Positions 1 through 12,300 of a stretch of 64,000 nt of DNA are shown here, piece after piece. The position numbers and the translations under genes are program-made. The notes beneath the pieces are model-generated. The model saw only the letters and a list, made by a program, of their open reading frames with translations. It did not search any database and was not told the origin of the DNA. The stretch lies in the NCBI GenBank assembly GCA_002633025.1, contig NMRB01000163.1:361857-425856 (forward strand), read 5' to 3'. The DNA is from Notospermus geniculatus. Taxonomy: Eukaryota; Nemertea; Pilidiophora; Heteronemertea; Lineidae. Position 1 is the stretch's first letter. The number at the start of each line of letters is the position of its first letter.

Positions 1-3000
1 GACGTCATTTTATGAAAATGTGAAGCTGAAGGTGTGGATTATATCATAGATTATTTTCCTGCATTAATAAAACAAAAAAAAGACAAAAAATAACTGATCA
101 AGTTCCAAAAAATATATGAAATTGAGAGACAAGAAATCAGGATTATTTGAAAAAAAATTGAAATGAAGTGACAAATTTCTACAATCTGAAGATGCTGAAC
201 CATTTTTGCCTGAATTGGCTTGTGTGTACTGAGGAATTACATCTTGGTGTGTAATAGTGTCTTCAAAAACTACATTGGTTTCGTGCGTGTACTACTGTTT
301 CATAGTGGAACTTGTATATATTTTAGAATATGGATCAGTTCATAGTAGACTGCTTTGTTTTACTTCATCATTTTATTCTGGCTTTGTCTCAGTGTCCTTG
401 GTGTAAGCTCGACTTCAAAATTGAAAAGAAATAAAGTGTGGTTCCTTTTAAATTTTTTCTGATTTTTGCTATTTTTTTGGGTGTCAATCTTCACAAAATT
501 CAGTGCAAAATTATTATTTTTGTTGACTCAGTGTGAAGCTTTAGATGTCCCAGATAGTGGAACAGAAACAACCGGTGTTTTACCCGCTGTCCCTGGTTGT
601 GTTCTACTGGTTTTCTCTCGGGGTGCCATTTATGAAGTGTGTGTGCAAAAATAAGCTTGTTGTTGCCATTGGAATTGTGAGACAGAAGTAAGTTATTTGC
701 CTGCATACTTCAAAAATGGCCGAATATGATAATATCCGTCTTCTGCTTTTCTTAAATCGCATAGTCAAGAGCTGTTGACACAATTCTTGTGGAGTTGCAG
801 AATTTTTGTGTTGGTCATCACCTTTTTTGGCACCCTTAGCATTTCTGTCATATGAAATGGTGAATTCCTGCAATGTGCAAATAGTTTTAGAGTACTGTGT
901 GGTGGTATGGCTATTGGTTTGAGTAAAATGCTGTCTGTGCTGCAACAATAGCGAAATGTGATTGATGATGCCGTAGCAGAAGAAGCATGAAAATATGGAG
1001 TCGGATATATGCTAGCATTTTGGGGAAGGGCAATATTGAGCACAGATTTTCCTGGATTGTGGGTACTTGGTGCTTGTTTGGTACAGCCGCTCAGCTGTTA
1101 CATGAATGTGAGAGCAGTCCTGTCAAATGCATCAAAAACCTGAAAGACCTGAATTTCTGTGTGCAGCGTTGGTTGCATAAATGAGGGCTGCCACTCGATA
1201 ATTGTTGGCTGTGAGTGTTTATGATGTTCCCGTTTTACAATATTACATGTGTCAGATTATAATGAAGTTTTATCTTGATGCTTTCGCTTTTCTCGAGACT
1301 TGGATTTCCCTTCCTATGCTGCTGCCCATTGCTGAAGGCTGGCATGGGACCACATGTAAATTTACTTGCATGAAATATTTCTTGATAAAATCATTCATCT
1401 TGAATGCATGCATTTTTCTGCTGAGAAAAATTTGGAAGTTGTCTTTTATTCATTCGTTGTCGTCGTCATGATCAAAGGTATGAAAGGCGAACACAATAAA
1501 GAAATTTTCTTTTATAACGTTATTAGACAAAATCATTTGTGTTGGTTCCTGTCAATGAAGTTTGCTTTTCGATTTCTTACCTGTGAAGTCATTTATGTAT
1601 ACTTATTTTCATGATCGTAGGCCATGGGAAAAACTCTTTCCTGCATATTATGGAATCATCTTGAAAATCCAAGCCTTTGTGAAAAGGGTGTATTGTTCAG
1701 GAGCTTGCATCAGGTTTGTTCATTGTTGCAGCACAGGTCAGGATTGAGGCTTGCATACAGTTCTTGATGAGCGTGTGCTTGTATCTTGTACAGTTGCACA
1801 CTGAGGAAGAAACTTGTTATCATAGTTAGGAATTCATTGAGAAGTAAATGCATAACGAGAGAATAATGATGGAAATCTGTTGATGTTGTCGTCCTTGCAA
1901 GAATCATGTACTCCAGTGTGTTCAGTTAGCAGGGTTGGGGTTAATGCTTTTCCATGCCACTAGAAGTAACACAGACTCGTGTATAACCCCATTTCTGTGA
2001 CCATAACTTTTCAAATCTTGAATGGAAAATCAGTACGCACAAGTAGATGTGGCTATTTCAGTGATTGCATTGCCAAGGGTGTGAAGTTCTGGAAATAAAG
2101 ATGTGTCTCGTCAACTCCCACAGCCTACTCGACAAGTTATAATGACTCCAACCCTGAATAAGTTGCATGCGTCTTTTCTGGTACATTTTGTACGGTGCCT
2201 TACATTACGAAAAAAACAAGGTCACTCTGTTGACATGACAGCACGAACGCCAATCACCAGGAACGAGGTTGACACATTGAAACAATATGGCGACCACCAT
2301 TACGTTATTTCCTTATGGTCTGCACCATTCAGTGAAACGGTAAAATTTTAAATTGACAGAACAGAGATGATATTTTATGATTACATGACAGAATGTTTTA
2401 TATGTTCAGTTTCTGCATGAGCTTGATAGTTGGAAGGTCCATGAAGGATTGTGCTGCCAACCATTTTACCCTTGCACTTATCTGAAATTATGTTTCAGAA
2501 TTATACTGTGAGATATGTAAGGCACCATTATCCCTTTGTATGTAATTTTTGTTGCTATTGGTGACTAATTATGGCTTTTTCTTTTCTCTTTTTCTCCCCT
2601 TGTCACTAAAGCCAATGCAAAAAATTGACTGGAAAGTCATCATGAACCAGCACAAATGAAATGAAAAAGAACTAATTTGGAATATGGCCTGATCACTACA
2701 GTTACAAAAACAATGTGCGATGTGCAGAAACATTTTTATTATTATTTCACATTTGATGGTATAAATTTTGTGCTTTTGTAGAAAGAAAGAAAATTTTCGA
2801 ACGTTTGCAGCTATTCATATAGTCAACAAAAATAAAAGAGACAAAATTATGTTTATTTAGGATTATATAGTAAGCCAGAATTGGGCATTTTATTTATGTG
2901 AGGAAAATGCATTATAGAAAATATGTCTTTTGCCATTGTGCACACTGCTGCAAACTGTCATCTGTCAGCATGTGGAGTTCCTGGCTTCATGAATTGGCTG

Positions 3001-4089
3001 TTTAGGAACCTGATGTGGCGAAAGCTGGTCTTCGCACCTACACATGCGTTCCCAGTCAACTGTGAGGAGCCAGACAGCGAAAGCGTCACACCCATCAGAT
3101 GATAGTGTCATGGCATGAGCAGTGGACAACGCAATAGGACCATCAAGTATCAGGTAAAACTTGATCAGATACTAACGATCCTGGGGTCAACCTCTGTTTG
3201 TAGCAATATGCTGTGGGTATGAACTTCAGACTTGTGAAATTTCTGAAAACATAGATGAAGTTATTTTGCTTCTTCAACGTCAGTGCTGAAAGATCGAAAA
3301 ATTGCAGAGAAACAACACAAGATATTACACAAAACGCACCTTTTACCTCAACATCTACATGAGTGGGATGGACATTCACTGAATGAAAAATTCTGTTACC
3401 GGGTACTTTTCATGAGAGAATCTCTGAAACTGGCAAAGCATGGCTTGTAATCTTATTACAACTGTCAGCCTGGCTTGACTCCAGTGTTCAGTGATGTGTG
3501 GAGCAGTATGTAAAGGCTCAGTTGTATGGTTCGAATAAGAGAAAATGAATTGTGTTAGAGAAGCACACCCCCAATGTGATGCCATGCCTGAGGAATTGAT
3601 GTTCAGGAATCATAACACAGTTCTTGATTTTCAATAAAGGATATGCCTCTAATTCTTCACTTCCTGTGCACTCTTTATTTGACTACATGTGAGAGTGGAA
3701 TGTTGAGTAGAACTTAGGGATGTTGTGTTGTTAATGCAAGGTAACTTATCTTCTCACTTTTATAGAAGGAGGGAACAGAAACAGCATTTGACAATCAGCT
3801 GTTAGCCTCCGGAAAAATGCCTAACTTGGTAAGTATTCACGATGGTCTGTTGGGCAAACTGGTGATGAAGAGCTGTCAAGTTTCTTAGTTTTGGACTTAA
3901 AATCTGCTCTGTTGGCCCATACATAACTTGCCATTGTCATGAAACCCAAGGTACATAAATAAATGACTATCCTGTGGATACGATCAAGCTGCAACCAAGC
4001 CCTTTTCGGAATCCTTGCAAAGGACAGTGACTGTGGGAAGTCATTAGTTTTGTCTGCAGAGATGTAGACAAAGATGGCATGGACACATG

Positions 4090-4216
4090 GGGTCATATTC
4101 ATAAAGCGGTTCTATCGTTAGAACTGTCTTAGGCCGGTTCCAAGTCAAGTGTTTGACGACACTTGGAAACGGCCTAAGACGGTTCTAATGATAGACCTGC
4201 TTTATGAATTCGACCC
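4090..4216. repeat. foldback (MITE-like) element, 127 bp
   Basis: The two halves are long imperfect inverted copies. The left arm GGGTCATATTCATAAAGC pairs with the right arm GCTTTATGAATTCGACCC, and the pairing continues inward through CTTAGGCCGGTTCCAAG / CTTGGAAACGGCCTAAG to a short loop. No coding capacity. Most likely a non-autonomous DNA transposon; superfamily not determined. Confidence 0.75.
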
Positions 4217-5743
4217 ATGGAGCTGAGCGTTGTATTGATATTGTTCAGGTGCTGGAAGAAACTAAACTTGCTCCAACCCCAAAACACAGAAATCGGAATT
4301 TTTGTGTATGACCTTGAGAATTTCCATTTCCAGGTGTTGCCCTTGCTGCATGAAGGGTTTTAGCAAGAGATAGCGTACAAGAAAGGAGAACAAAAGTTGC
4401 CAGTGCCACATACAAAACTCAGGGACATTGTACATATTGGCAGCTCTTTTATACTGAGAACCACGTCAAGTGAGTTCATTGGATGATCCGTAGGGAGCTT
4501 ATTTACAGCATGCACCGGTGCATCGCCGCTCTTCACAACTCGTATTGAGATAGTGCAGGCTATGGATCATCTTCTGGAAATAGTTGACAGTTGTTATCGT
4601 GGTGTAATAAGAATGCATGGTTCAACTTGGATGTGCAGATCATGATTGAATGGCAGTTACCACCGGGGAGAATCAGTGTCAATTAGAATATGTTCTGAAA
4701 AGGTTCAGTAAAATTAACCATACCAACCAAATATTGTTCTCGTACAAGTTCCAAGCTGATTGTATTCTAAAAGAGGGAAAAGCTGGCTGTTTGAACTTGC
4801 TCGACAAGAAACGCGTTGACAAGTGCTATTGATGCAACAATACCTGAAGAGTTGAATCTACCATCGGCATAAATATGTGGATTATTGATAGCACCAGCCA
4901 GTTGAACTTTGTTCATCAGTTAGTTTCAAACCATGTGTGGTCAGAAACTTCAAAACTTAAAACAGCTTTTTGAATCAAATGCTTTTCGATGCTGCAAATG
5001 GACCTTCTAAAAATGCATGAATCTAATGTTTAAAAAGTTAATCATATTTGTAAAAATATCACTTGACTAATGATCATATGTAATTGTCATGAAAGTGTGT
5101 TGCACCCAGAGGGTTTTTATTTATTTTTGTTCGTAGGGAAAATCTTCCTTGTGTGTTCTATGCAGTGCTTTTGTGTCTTGTGTCCAATTATTTTCCATTA
5201 TCTCAAGCAGTGTTTCAATGAAATACAGTTCAGTTACACAGGATAGATGTTCAGAATTGTTTCTGTGGAAGGAGCTGACCATATAGTAACTGACATACTG
5301 CAGTAAATTCATGTGTGTGTGTCTTCTGCACTATTTTGAAACATGTCATTCAGGAAAAAAATTGGGCTCAAGTCACAATCATGATACGTAGGAAGATGCA
5401 GTATGTTCCAGCAGCTTGCTTATGTGTGTTCAGCAAGGTGCCATAACTGTTTCCTTAAGTAGGGGAGATCACTTCTTTCTCAGACAGGTCTTCTGATCAG
5501 GGCCTGCTCAAATCTGTGACTGTGTCAAAGATGCAGATGCAAATAACAAAGCCAATTGGGGTTAGAGAAAAATAAGAAAGGTACTCGTGCTTATAAGTGT
5601 GAAGTATTTTCCTCAACTGTAAGAAAAATTAGGACTGCTGCATCAAGGAATTTAATCCAAATTCAAGAGAATATTGTCAGAGAGAAGTTTCCAAACAGTT
5701 GTTCTAGTAGTCATTATAAACAGAAATGAATGAAAACTATAGT

Positions 5744-5902
5744 CTAAAGCGGCGAATCCACTAATGCAATTTTGGCTTGAGGCGGGGTTGCGATCCCTTA
5801 TGATCACCTTATAAGGACTTCCGATTGCCATATAAGGTGATCGTTAGGGATTGCAACCCCGTCTCAAGCCTAAATCGCATTAGTGGATTCTTCGCCGCTT
5901 AG
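5744..5902. repeat. foldback element with AAGCGGCGAATCCACTAATG arms
   Basis: The left arm AAGCGGCGAATCCACTAATG (from 5746) is mirrored by CATTAGTGGATTC followed by TTCGCCGCTT (to 5900). A second internal stem contains GATCACCTTATAAGG / ATATAAGGTGATC. The ends lie in TAA/TTA context, compatible with a PIF/Harbinger-like target, but this is inference. Confidence 0.7.
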
Positions 5903-6034
5903 GCTTCCATTACATAGAAGTATACGGTTGTATACGAAAATGTCGGTTAACAAAGGCTTCCCGAGGATTCATGACCGTGAAGCCATTGTTAACCGGTGTT
6001 TTCGTATACCGTATACTTCTATGTAATGGGAGCC
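5902..6034. repeat. foldback element abutting the previous one
   Basis: The left arm GGCTTCCATTACATAGAAG plus TATACGG is mirrored by CCGTATACTTCTATGTAATG followed by GGAGCC. Inner arms around GGTTAAC also pair. It begins at the base where the preceding element ends, so the two foldbacks are back to back. Confidence 0.75.
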
Positions 6035-6036
6035 AT

Positions 6037-6278
6037 AAGTCAACCTAACTTAAACCTGGGCAACATGCTAGGCCTGTGCAACAGACACCATAAAGTGAAC
6101 GCAATGATTAAACCACAAACCACAGTATTTATCAGTTGACTGACCACGACCTTGGATTTGCTATAGGCTCGTGGAAAGTAAACCAAGTTACCCTAACATC
6201 ATTAGGTAACTGCAACATGGAAAACGTGTGTACGTTTTCAAGCTTGGCATTTTGCCCATGTTGAAGTTAGGTTGACTT
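6037..6278. repeat. third adjacent inverted-repeat element
   Basis: AAGTCAACCTAACTT at the left is the inverted copy of AAGTTAGGTTGACTT at the right, followed inward by CTGGGCAACATG and its approximate mirror CCCATGTTGAAG. The roughly 200-bp interior has no ORF. It directly follows two other foldback elements. Confidence 0.6.
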
Positions 6279-8999
6279 GGACTTTGATTCTATGGAAAGT
6301 ACTGACGCATAAAATGTTAAACATTTTAAGTGATGAAATTGAAACACTTGGGGAAATAGTATTGACGGCTTAATAAGTGCATTGATTAATATTGGTCAAA
6401 TTTGAATACTTCTGTATAATTTTGAAAGGATTTAAAATTTCTGCTGTAAATTGTGGCTGCTTGTCTATAATTTTGTTCTGTAAATCATCGTATGTGTAGT
6501 ATATGTACGAAACAAAGTATCTAGATATTTATCGAATACCATCAAATTGTGTGTAAAAACTTGTGGATTCCATAGTAAATTATCCATTGTGAAAATGAAA
6601 TTGTACTACACACATATTTTGTGAATGAGTGTCTCAGCAGTGTCAATTTCAATATTTTGGCCGTTGAACATGTTAATTGTATTGATCATACAGCTCTGCA
6701 CATTGCATTTATATATTATATATCTGTTCAGTTCATTACATTGGTATGGACTATGTATAATACAAAGATGAGAAACTGACAATTCAGGCCTATAAGATAA
6801 CCATATTCCAATTGAGCATTCTAACTTGTGACTTTTTGAGAAGTTTAAAACTACTATTCAACATGTGGAATTTTACTTATTTGCTTCAAATGTAGTATAT
6901 TGGGAACTGTTCATTATTAACTTGTTGAAAATGTATACTAATTTTTTTATGTAATTGTGACTTGATATGAAATCAGTTTGGGGAGTCTTCACTTAAGTAT
7001 TTAGGATTACTGCAAGTTTGATGATAATGACACCAACTTCATGGTTCTGGCTAGAAGTTCTTGGGGGCTGTATTTCAGAATTCTATTGATGACTTGGGAC
7101 ACATTTTTGATAATAGTACAAAACAATATGGGTGCATTTGAAAGCATTCTAGTTCTTTATTAACTTGTCAACGAAAGAAATTCCAAAGAAAAATGTCTTT
7201 GAATTGAACATCCTGGCTTGAACCTTTGAACATTTTAAAACGTGAATCTCTCATTGGCATAGGTTAGGTGTGACTGTTCTCGTAGAGATTTTGGTTATTC
7301 ATTGACGCCGCAGTGCATGTATTTTGTTGTTATAAAACAGTGGTGAGTCCTTTGCTGATTTGTATCATACGTATTCACATTCAAGAATCCTGTGGATCTG
7401 CCACACCTTCGGTCCTAATTTCGAGGTTTTAAAAAGATTTGAAGTAAAATGATATAGTGTTGAGTGCTTGCACTGTTGTGTGTATTCTCATTTTCTGCCC
7501 AAGCAGTTTACTGACCTGTGGTCCTCCAATTGTCTGAATGTGGAAGTGAAATGTCTATTTTCGTACACTCTCAAATTAGTGACCATCAAATTAAAGGGAC
7601 AAGTGCAAGCTGCCAACTTAGATACTTGTGGGTATTGAGTATCGTTTTCCTGTCTCTATTAAATCTGTGCATGTTGCATTGGTTCCATTGTTATTACTTG
7701 GGTGCAATGTATTGCCACTGATCTGGTGAAGACACATCCCTAACCCGAAGTCTTGTCACTAAGGAAGGCGGTGAGGAAGACGGCATTTAGTCCTCATTTG
7801 ACCATGTCTGTCTCTCGAGCCAATACAGGCACCCCTGCGGTTGATCATGGTGAGTGTTAAATTTACAACACTCCATTCTGTTGTGATCCAGCTTGTTGAA
7901 GCCTATTTTGCTTTGTAGAAGTACAGTTGGGTCTAAAGTCAATAAACAATGTTCTTCCTTCATTGACTGCAAGTTAGTTATCAGTGGCCATCTTGTTTAC
8001 TTGTCTGTGAACTTGGTGTTGACTGGGTGTCTGATGGATGCTCCGAAGATGTTACATGGGATTCCAGCGAATCCTCGAGACAGCATTTCAAAGTGAATCC
8101 AGATCTACAGTACTTTTGGGAGGTGTATGTGCAATGTAGTGAAATGTACGTGAATCTCTTACCCTTCCCTCTGGGGTGCAACATGGCGTGCAAGCTGTGA
8201 TCATGTGCATTTATTGCTGTGATAATGTGAAGATCATGTCTTGTTGGTGGACATACATTTGGGTTACGTTGAATAAATGGTGTATCAAAAAAATAACCAG
8301 TGTTCCTTTCTTACTTCACTCCGTGGATGTGAACAGCATTTTAATATTTTACTGATGTCTGCGGGAATGCTCATCTTGCATGTCTTGGTCGGTCAAGAGA
8401 CGTAAGTTTCAAGAGCAGATCTTGAGGGAGGGTTGGTTGTTGTGGTGCCTTCATCCATATCACTCTACCAAAGGCATTTGTACATGAAAGCTTCAGTTCC
8501 CTCCCGTATAAAATTTAATTGCCTAATGTTCTGTTGACCTCGCAACATTTTGCCTTTTCTCTCAGTTGCAAAAAATAGGCCGAGGCCTAGGCCTAATCCC
8601 CAAGAAATGGAAAAGTAGCCTAGCATGATTAGCACCCAATAAGCTTCTACAAAAAAATTTCGGTTGTGATCCCAGATCCTTATCCACCATCATCATTAAC
8701 TGTTAGGACATTATCGCAGTAAAAGGAGTGCTGCTACTGGGGAATTCAATCTTGAAGAGGCCATGCTGCCCATCTTGCATTCTACAGTTCTTGCATGTCA
8801 AGTAGGCTAGATAGATCATGTAGGCCAAGGCCTAGATAAGGGAACCTACATGACCTAGTTTTCATTGTCATTTCCCAATTCCCTTTCTGGTATGATTTCA
8901 TACGCTTGCGCCTACTCCCGTATCATCTCTGCAGTAGATTTTGGAAGGTGGCACTGTAGCTGGGACAGAGTACCAGTTGTAGGATTCAAGATGGCGGGT

Positions 9000-9704
9000 C
9001 GTGCCTCGTCTTTTCATCTTTGTGACTTTTTCACTGCCGCTTTCACATTCTAAGCAAATCCATTTGACAGAATATCGATAAGTCACTGCCTAAGTATTGT
9101 TAGAATCACGAGGTATAATCTTATGTCGTATATTTGCCTTCTGTCTATGTTGTGTGCGCGCAAATTCCAGTCGGAGCATGCAAGCCTCGCCGGTTTGCGC
9201 TTTCTTAATTGTCCAGCAGATGGCGCTGTTGCAGAACTCGTCCCGTGAATTCTTTGTTTCTCTCCTCCCGCCTTCACTTCAGTCTGTATCAATATCATTG
9301 TGATTACTTCGCAGCTTTCAAAACAAGTACTACCATGGCATTAGACATGATCCCCTTTATTGCCAACAGTGCCATTCAATTCATGCATTTGCCATGCCAG
9401 TAGTGAGTAAGCGAGGCCCACACTCCAGCAGAAAGTAGGCTCATTGGCACACGGATTTTGTCCCGTTGTCCGTAAAAAATCGATCAAATGGGCTTTTGCG
9501 TTGTCGTATCCGGAAAACTAGGCCAAACGAAGGAAATGGACTGGATCCAATGAACCCCGCATAAGAAAGGAAACAAGCCAGGCCCAGGAACTACTAGGCC
9601 TACACGGACCCATCCTGACCCATACCGGTACCATGTGGCCTTGTCTAGGCTTACTCCTAAACACTCCTGAGGTCTATATTAACAAAGATTTTCTCTATTT
9701 TCAG
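9000..9704 (+). promoter_or_regulatory. probable 5' flank or leader of the coiled-coil/zinc-finger locus
   Basis: GC-richer DNA lies upstream of the first coding exon and contains a CTCF-like word at 9213. A 3' splice acceptor (TTCTCTATTTTCAG, ending at 9704) precedes the start codon, so at least one untranslated exon lies upstream, but I cannot place its donor or the transcription start. GGCCTA words become frequent here. Confidence 0.35.
9213..9227 (+). promoter_or_regulatory. candidate CTCF-binding word
   Basis: CCAGCAGATGGCGCT matches every position of the classical bilaterian CTCF core CCASYAGRKGGCRSY. It lies about 0.5 kb upstream of the first coding exon of the alternative-terminal-exon locus. 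A chance match cannot be excluded from sequence alone. Confidence 0.4.
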
Positions 9705-10482
9705 GGTTTATGGACCAGGTCTGTTGACAGTGATTCACAAGCAAACGGTTAAATTAAAAATGGCACAGGAGAGGGTGACCATAACTGGTGACATCAAAGA
9801 TGAACCAGATGCCCTGGAGGACAGTAACAACATATTTGTAGGGACAGTCGAGTCCACTGCTGAACCAGTGGAGGAACGATGCATTGTGGATGGACGATTT
9901 AAAGATGTGATTAAGGAGAAGGGCAATATGCTTAGTCAGACTTGGACAGAACTTTTTTCATTGATGAATCAATATGAAGCAGAACTAGTGAATAAAAGTG
10001 GTGAGATTGATATCAGAGAGGCAAAGCTGAAAAGTGAAGAAAATCGATTGAATCTGAATACACTCAAGACTTCAGACCCATCACCAGTGATTGCTGTGTT
10101 ACAGCAGGACAATGTGGAAAAAGATGAAAAGATCATGACATATATGGGGGAGATTGACAGTTTAGAGAAGGAGCTAGCTGAGTTGAGGAAGGAGTTGAAA
10201 TTAAAGGAATTCCACATACAAACTCTTGAGAAAGAAGTGTCAAATAAAGATTCAACTATATGCACTCATGAAGAACGCATTCAAGTATTAGAACAGCGGG
10301 TGACAGATATCACATCTGAAGTCAAGAACAAAGACTTCATAATCAGTCAGGTTTCAAAGCAAGTCCGTTCAATGGCCCCAGCTGGAAGAAAACGGCCGAG
10401 AAAGGGGTCAAATCCTCTTCAGTCTGCCCCTGCTAAGGTGGCAAGAGCAGGGGAGTCAACTTCAACTATGTCATTACGACAT
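9705..10482 (+). CDS. common exon 1: coiled-coil N-terminus of the piggyBac-zinc-finger locus
   Basis: The exon follows the acceptor ending at 9704 and closes at the donor CAT|GTAAGT. The first in-frame ATG is at 9760 in a good context (AAAAATGG), giving 241 codons ending in phase 0. The protein starts MAQERVTITG and has an acidic head with a SUMO-type motif IKDEPD (residues 12-17). Residues about 50-210 are heptad-rich and rich in K/E/L, so a coiled coil and probable dimerisation region. A basic patch GRKRPRKG near residue 215 is a likely nuclear signal. The block SQTWTELFSLMNQYEAELV is shared with the minus-strand gene at 38310-39225. There is no DNA-binding domain here; it must come from downstream exons. 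I infer a nuclear DNA-binding regulator; the name is unknown. Confidence 0.8.
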
Positions 10483-10665
10483 GTAAGTGTTTGTTTCAGT
10501 GTTACATAATACGAGCACTTCATCTACTTTGTTGCACTGTCAAAATAAGTCAAATTTTTTGGCTAACACAGAATGAGTGAAGTAGTAGCACACTTTATTC
10601 TCACCATTGGTCATGTACCCAGTGTTCCTCAGGCTGTTCAGGTAACGCAACATTACTATTTACAG

Positions 10666-10878
10666 GCAACCCCCAAACAAACATCTTCAATATCAGAAAA
10701 AGCTACTGATGATCAAACATCACCCCAGGATAGCGCTGAGGAGGAACTAGATGACCCAAAAGATACAGATTACGCTTTCGAAGGTGGTGTTGAATCTGTG
10801 GATGATGAATTCGACAACCATGAGCCAGAACCATCCACAAGTGATGGTTTCACGGGAATAAAAACGGAGCCACCAGAG
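10666..10878 (+). CDS. common exon 2: acidic linker with SUMO motif
   Basis: The acceptor CTATTTACAG ends at 10665 and the donor GAG|GTAGCT follows 10878; 213 nt, 71 codons, phase 0 at both ends. The sequence begins ATPKQTSSIS, is strongly acidic (EEELDDPKD, VDDEFDNHEPE), and ends in GIKTEPPE, a textbook psi-K-x-E SUMO acceptor context. It can join exon 1 and any of the phase-0 terminal exons downstream without a frame change. Low-complexity acidic composition suggests a flexible linker or activation/repression segment. Confidence 0.75.
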
Positions 10879-11040
10879 GTAGCTATCAGTTTCTTAACTT
10901 CAAATCTTTGTTGTGACCTGTTTTGAGGAAATCTGAATACATGTAGTAACGCTTTTGAGTCATCAGTCTTGAAGCTAAGTTTCAGTCTGGTTTGTCTGTT
11001 GAAATACTCATTTTGGTCTTGGAATGAGCTGATGGATGCA

Positions 11041-11105
11041 GTGTTTCTCCCAGAGGGGGGATGATCCCCTCCTCAAAAATTTCAAGGAGGGGATATCCCC
11101 CCTCA
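11041..11105. repeat. dispersed repeat fragment, also present inverted near 38117-38210
   Basis: AGTGTTTCTCCCAGAGG followed by G-rich and CCCCTCC runs matches, in reverse orientation, the sequence near 38117-38210 (CTCTTGCAGAAACACTGAC). Neither copy has coding capacity. Both sit in introns of the two paralogous genes, but the match covers only the repeat. Confidence 0.45.
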
Positions 11106-11470
11106 AGTTTGCAGACTATTAACCATTTTCAAACATCACTATTTTCACGTCAGTAGTGTTTTTCTTTAATTTCTTACATTTCAAATGCAATTTTCATGCA
11201 GAAGGAAGACTGATTTTGCATTTTGGAGTGTAAACATGGTAAAAGATGACTCTGGAGGCCATTTTAACCAAAAAAAAACGAAAAAAAAAATTTGAAGAAA
11301 ACATTTTTTTTCAAAAAGACATGTTCAGTCTGAAGCAGCAGTTGGTTGCCGTGCATGTCCTCTTGGATAGGGCTGTGCCTGTCTGTTCTACAGCACATCT
11401 TCAGGGCTCAAAGTTGCGACCAAATTGGTCGCATTTGCGATCATAAATTCGTAGATGCGCCCTAAGAATC

Positions 11471-12100
11471 NNNNNNNNNNNNNNNNNNNNNNNNNNNNNN
11501 NNNNNNNNNNNNNNNNNNNNNNNNNNNNNNNNNNNNNNNNNNNNNNNNNNNNNNNNNNNNNNNNNNNNNNNNNNNNNNNNNNNNNNNNNNNNNNNNNNNN
11601 NNNNNNNNNNNNNNNNNNNNNNNNNNNNNNNNNNNNNNNNNNNNNNNNNNNNNNNNNNNNNNNNNNNNNNNNNNNNNNNNNNNNNNNNNNNNNNNNNNNN
11701 NNNNNNNNNNNNNNNNNNNNNNNNNNNNNNNNNNNNNNNNNNNNNNNNNNNNNNNNNNNNNNNNNNNNNNNNNNNNNNNNNNNNNNNNNNNNNNNNNNNN
11801 NNNNNNNNNNNNNNNNNNNNNNNNNNNNNNNNNNNNNNNNNNNNNNNNNNNNNNNNNNNNNNNNNNNNNNNNNNNNNNNNNNNNNNNNNNNNNNNNNNNN
11901 NNNNNNNNNNNNNNNNNNNNNNNNNNNNNNNNNNNNNNNNNNNNNNNNNNNNNNNNNNNNNNNNNNNNNNNNNNNNNNNNNNNNNNNNNNNNNNNNNNNN
12001 NNNNNNNNNNNNNNNNNNNNNNNNNNNNNNNNNNNNNNNNNNNNNNNNNNNNNNNNNNNNNNNNNNNNNNNNNNNNNNNNNNNNNNNNNNNNNNNNNNNN
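11471..12100. other. assembly gap (630 N)
   Basis: A run of N in the intron between common exon 2 and the first terminal exon. Additional exons could be hidden in it. Confidence 0.99.
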
Positions 12101-12300
12101 GGAAATGTTCGCGAATCAAGAATTATACATATTCGCGGCAAGATATTTTCGCGAATCCCGGCCATTTATTCAGTTTTTTTTTCATGGACCATATTTATCA
12201 CTTGCGTGTATTTATATTCGCGACAGGAAGTTTTCGCGACTCATACACTCTCGCGAAATTCGCGAAAATTTCCTGCACGCGAAATTTTCCTGCTTTACAG
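12101..12300. repeat. repeat rich in TTCGCGAA words next to the gap
   Basis: TTCGCGAA / CGCGAAT words recur at short intervals (GTTCGCGAATC, TTTTCGCGAATCC, TCTCGCGAAATTCGCGAAAATT, ACGCGAAATTTT), and CpG density is far above the surroundings. It looks like the right end of a transposable or satellite-like element whose left part is lost in the gap. No coding assignment. Confidence 0.4.

Larger units (their letters stand above)
1..9000. other. long stretch with no recognisable coding exon
   Basis: I see no ORF here with a known domain, a conserved-looking composition, or flanking splice sites in a consistent phase. The stretch is AT-rich and T-biased. It could be intergenic DNA, or an intron or 3' untranslated region of a gene lying further left. 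AATAAA words occur, for example near 65, 430, 2095 and 8273, but none can be tied to a gene. Foldback elements inside it are listed separately. Confidence 0.6.

Noticed and set aside
9735-9926. Minus-strand frames opposite the coiled-coil exon (also 9969-10265, 20548-20808, 42824-43296)
   Set aside because: Antisense shadows of real exons; no splice context or recognisable product.
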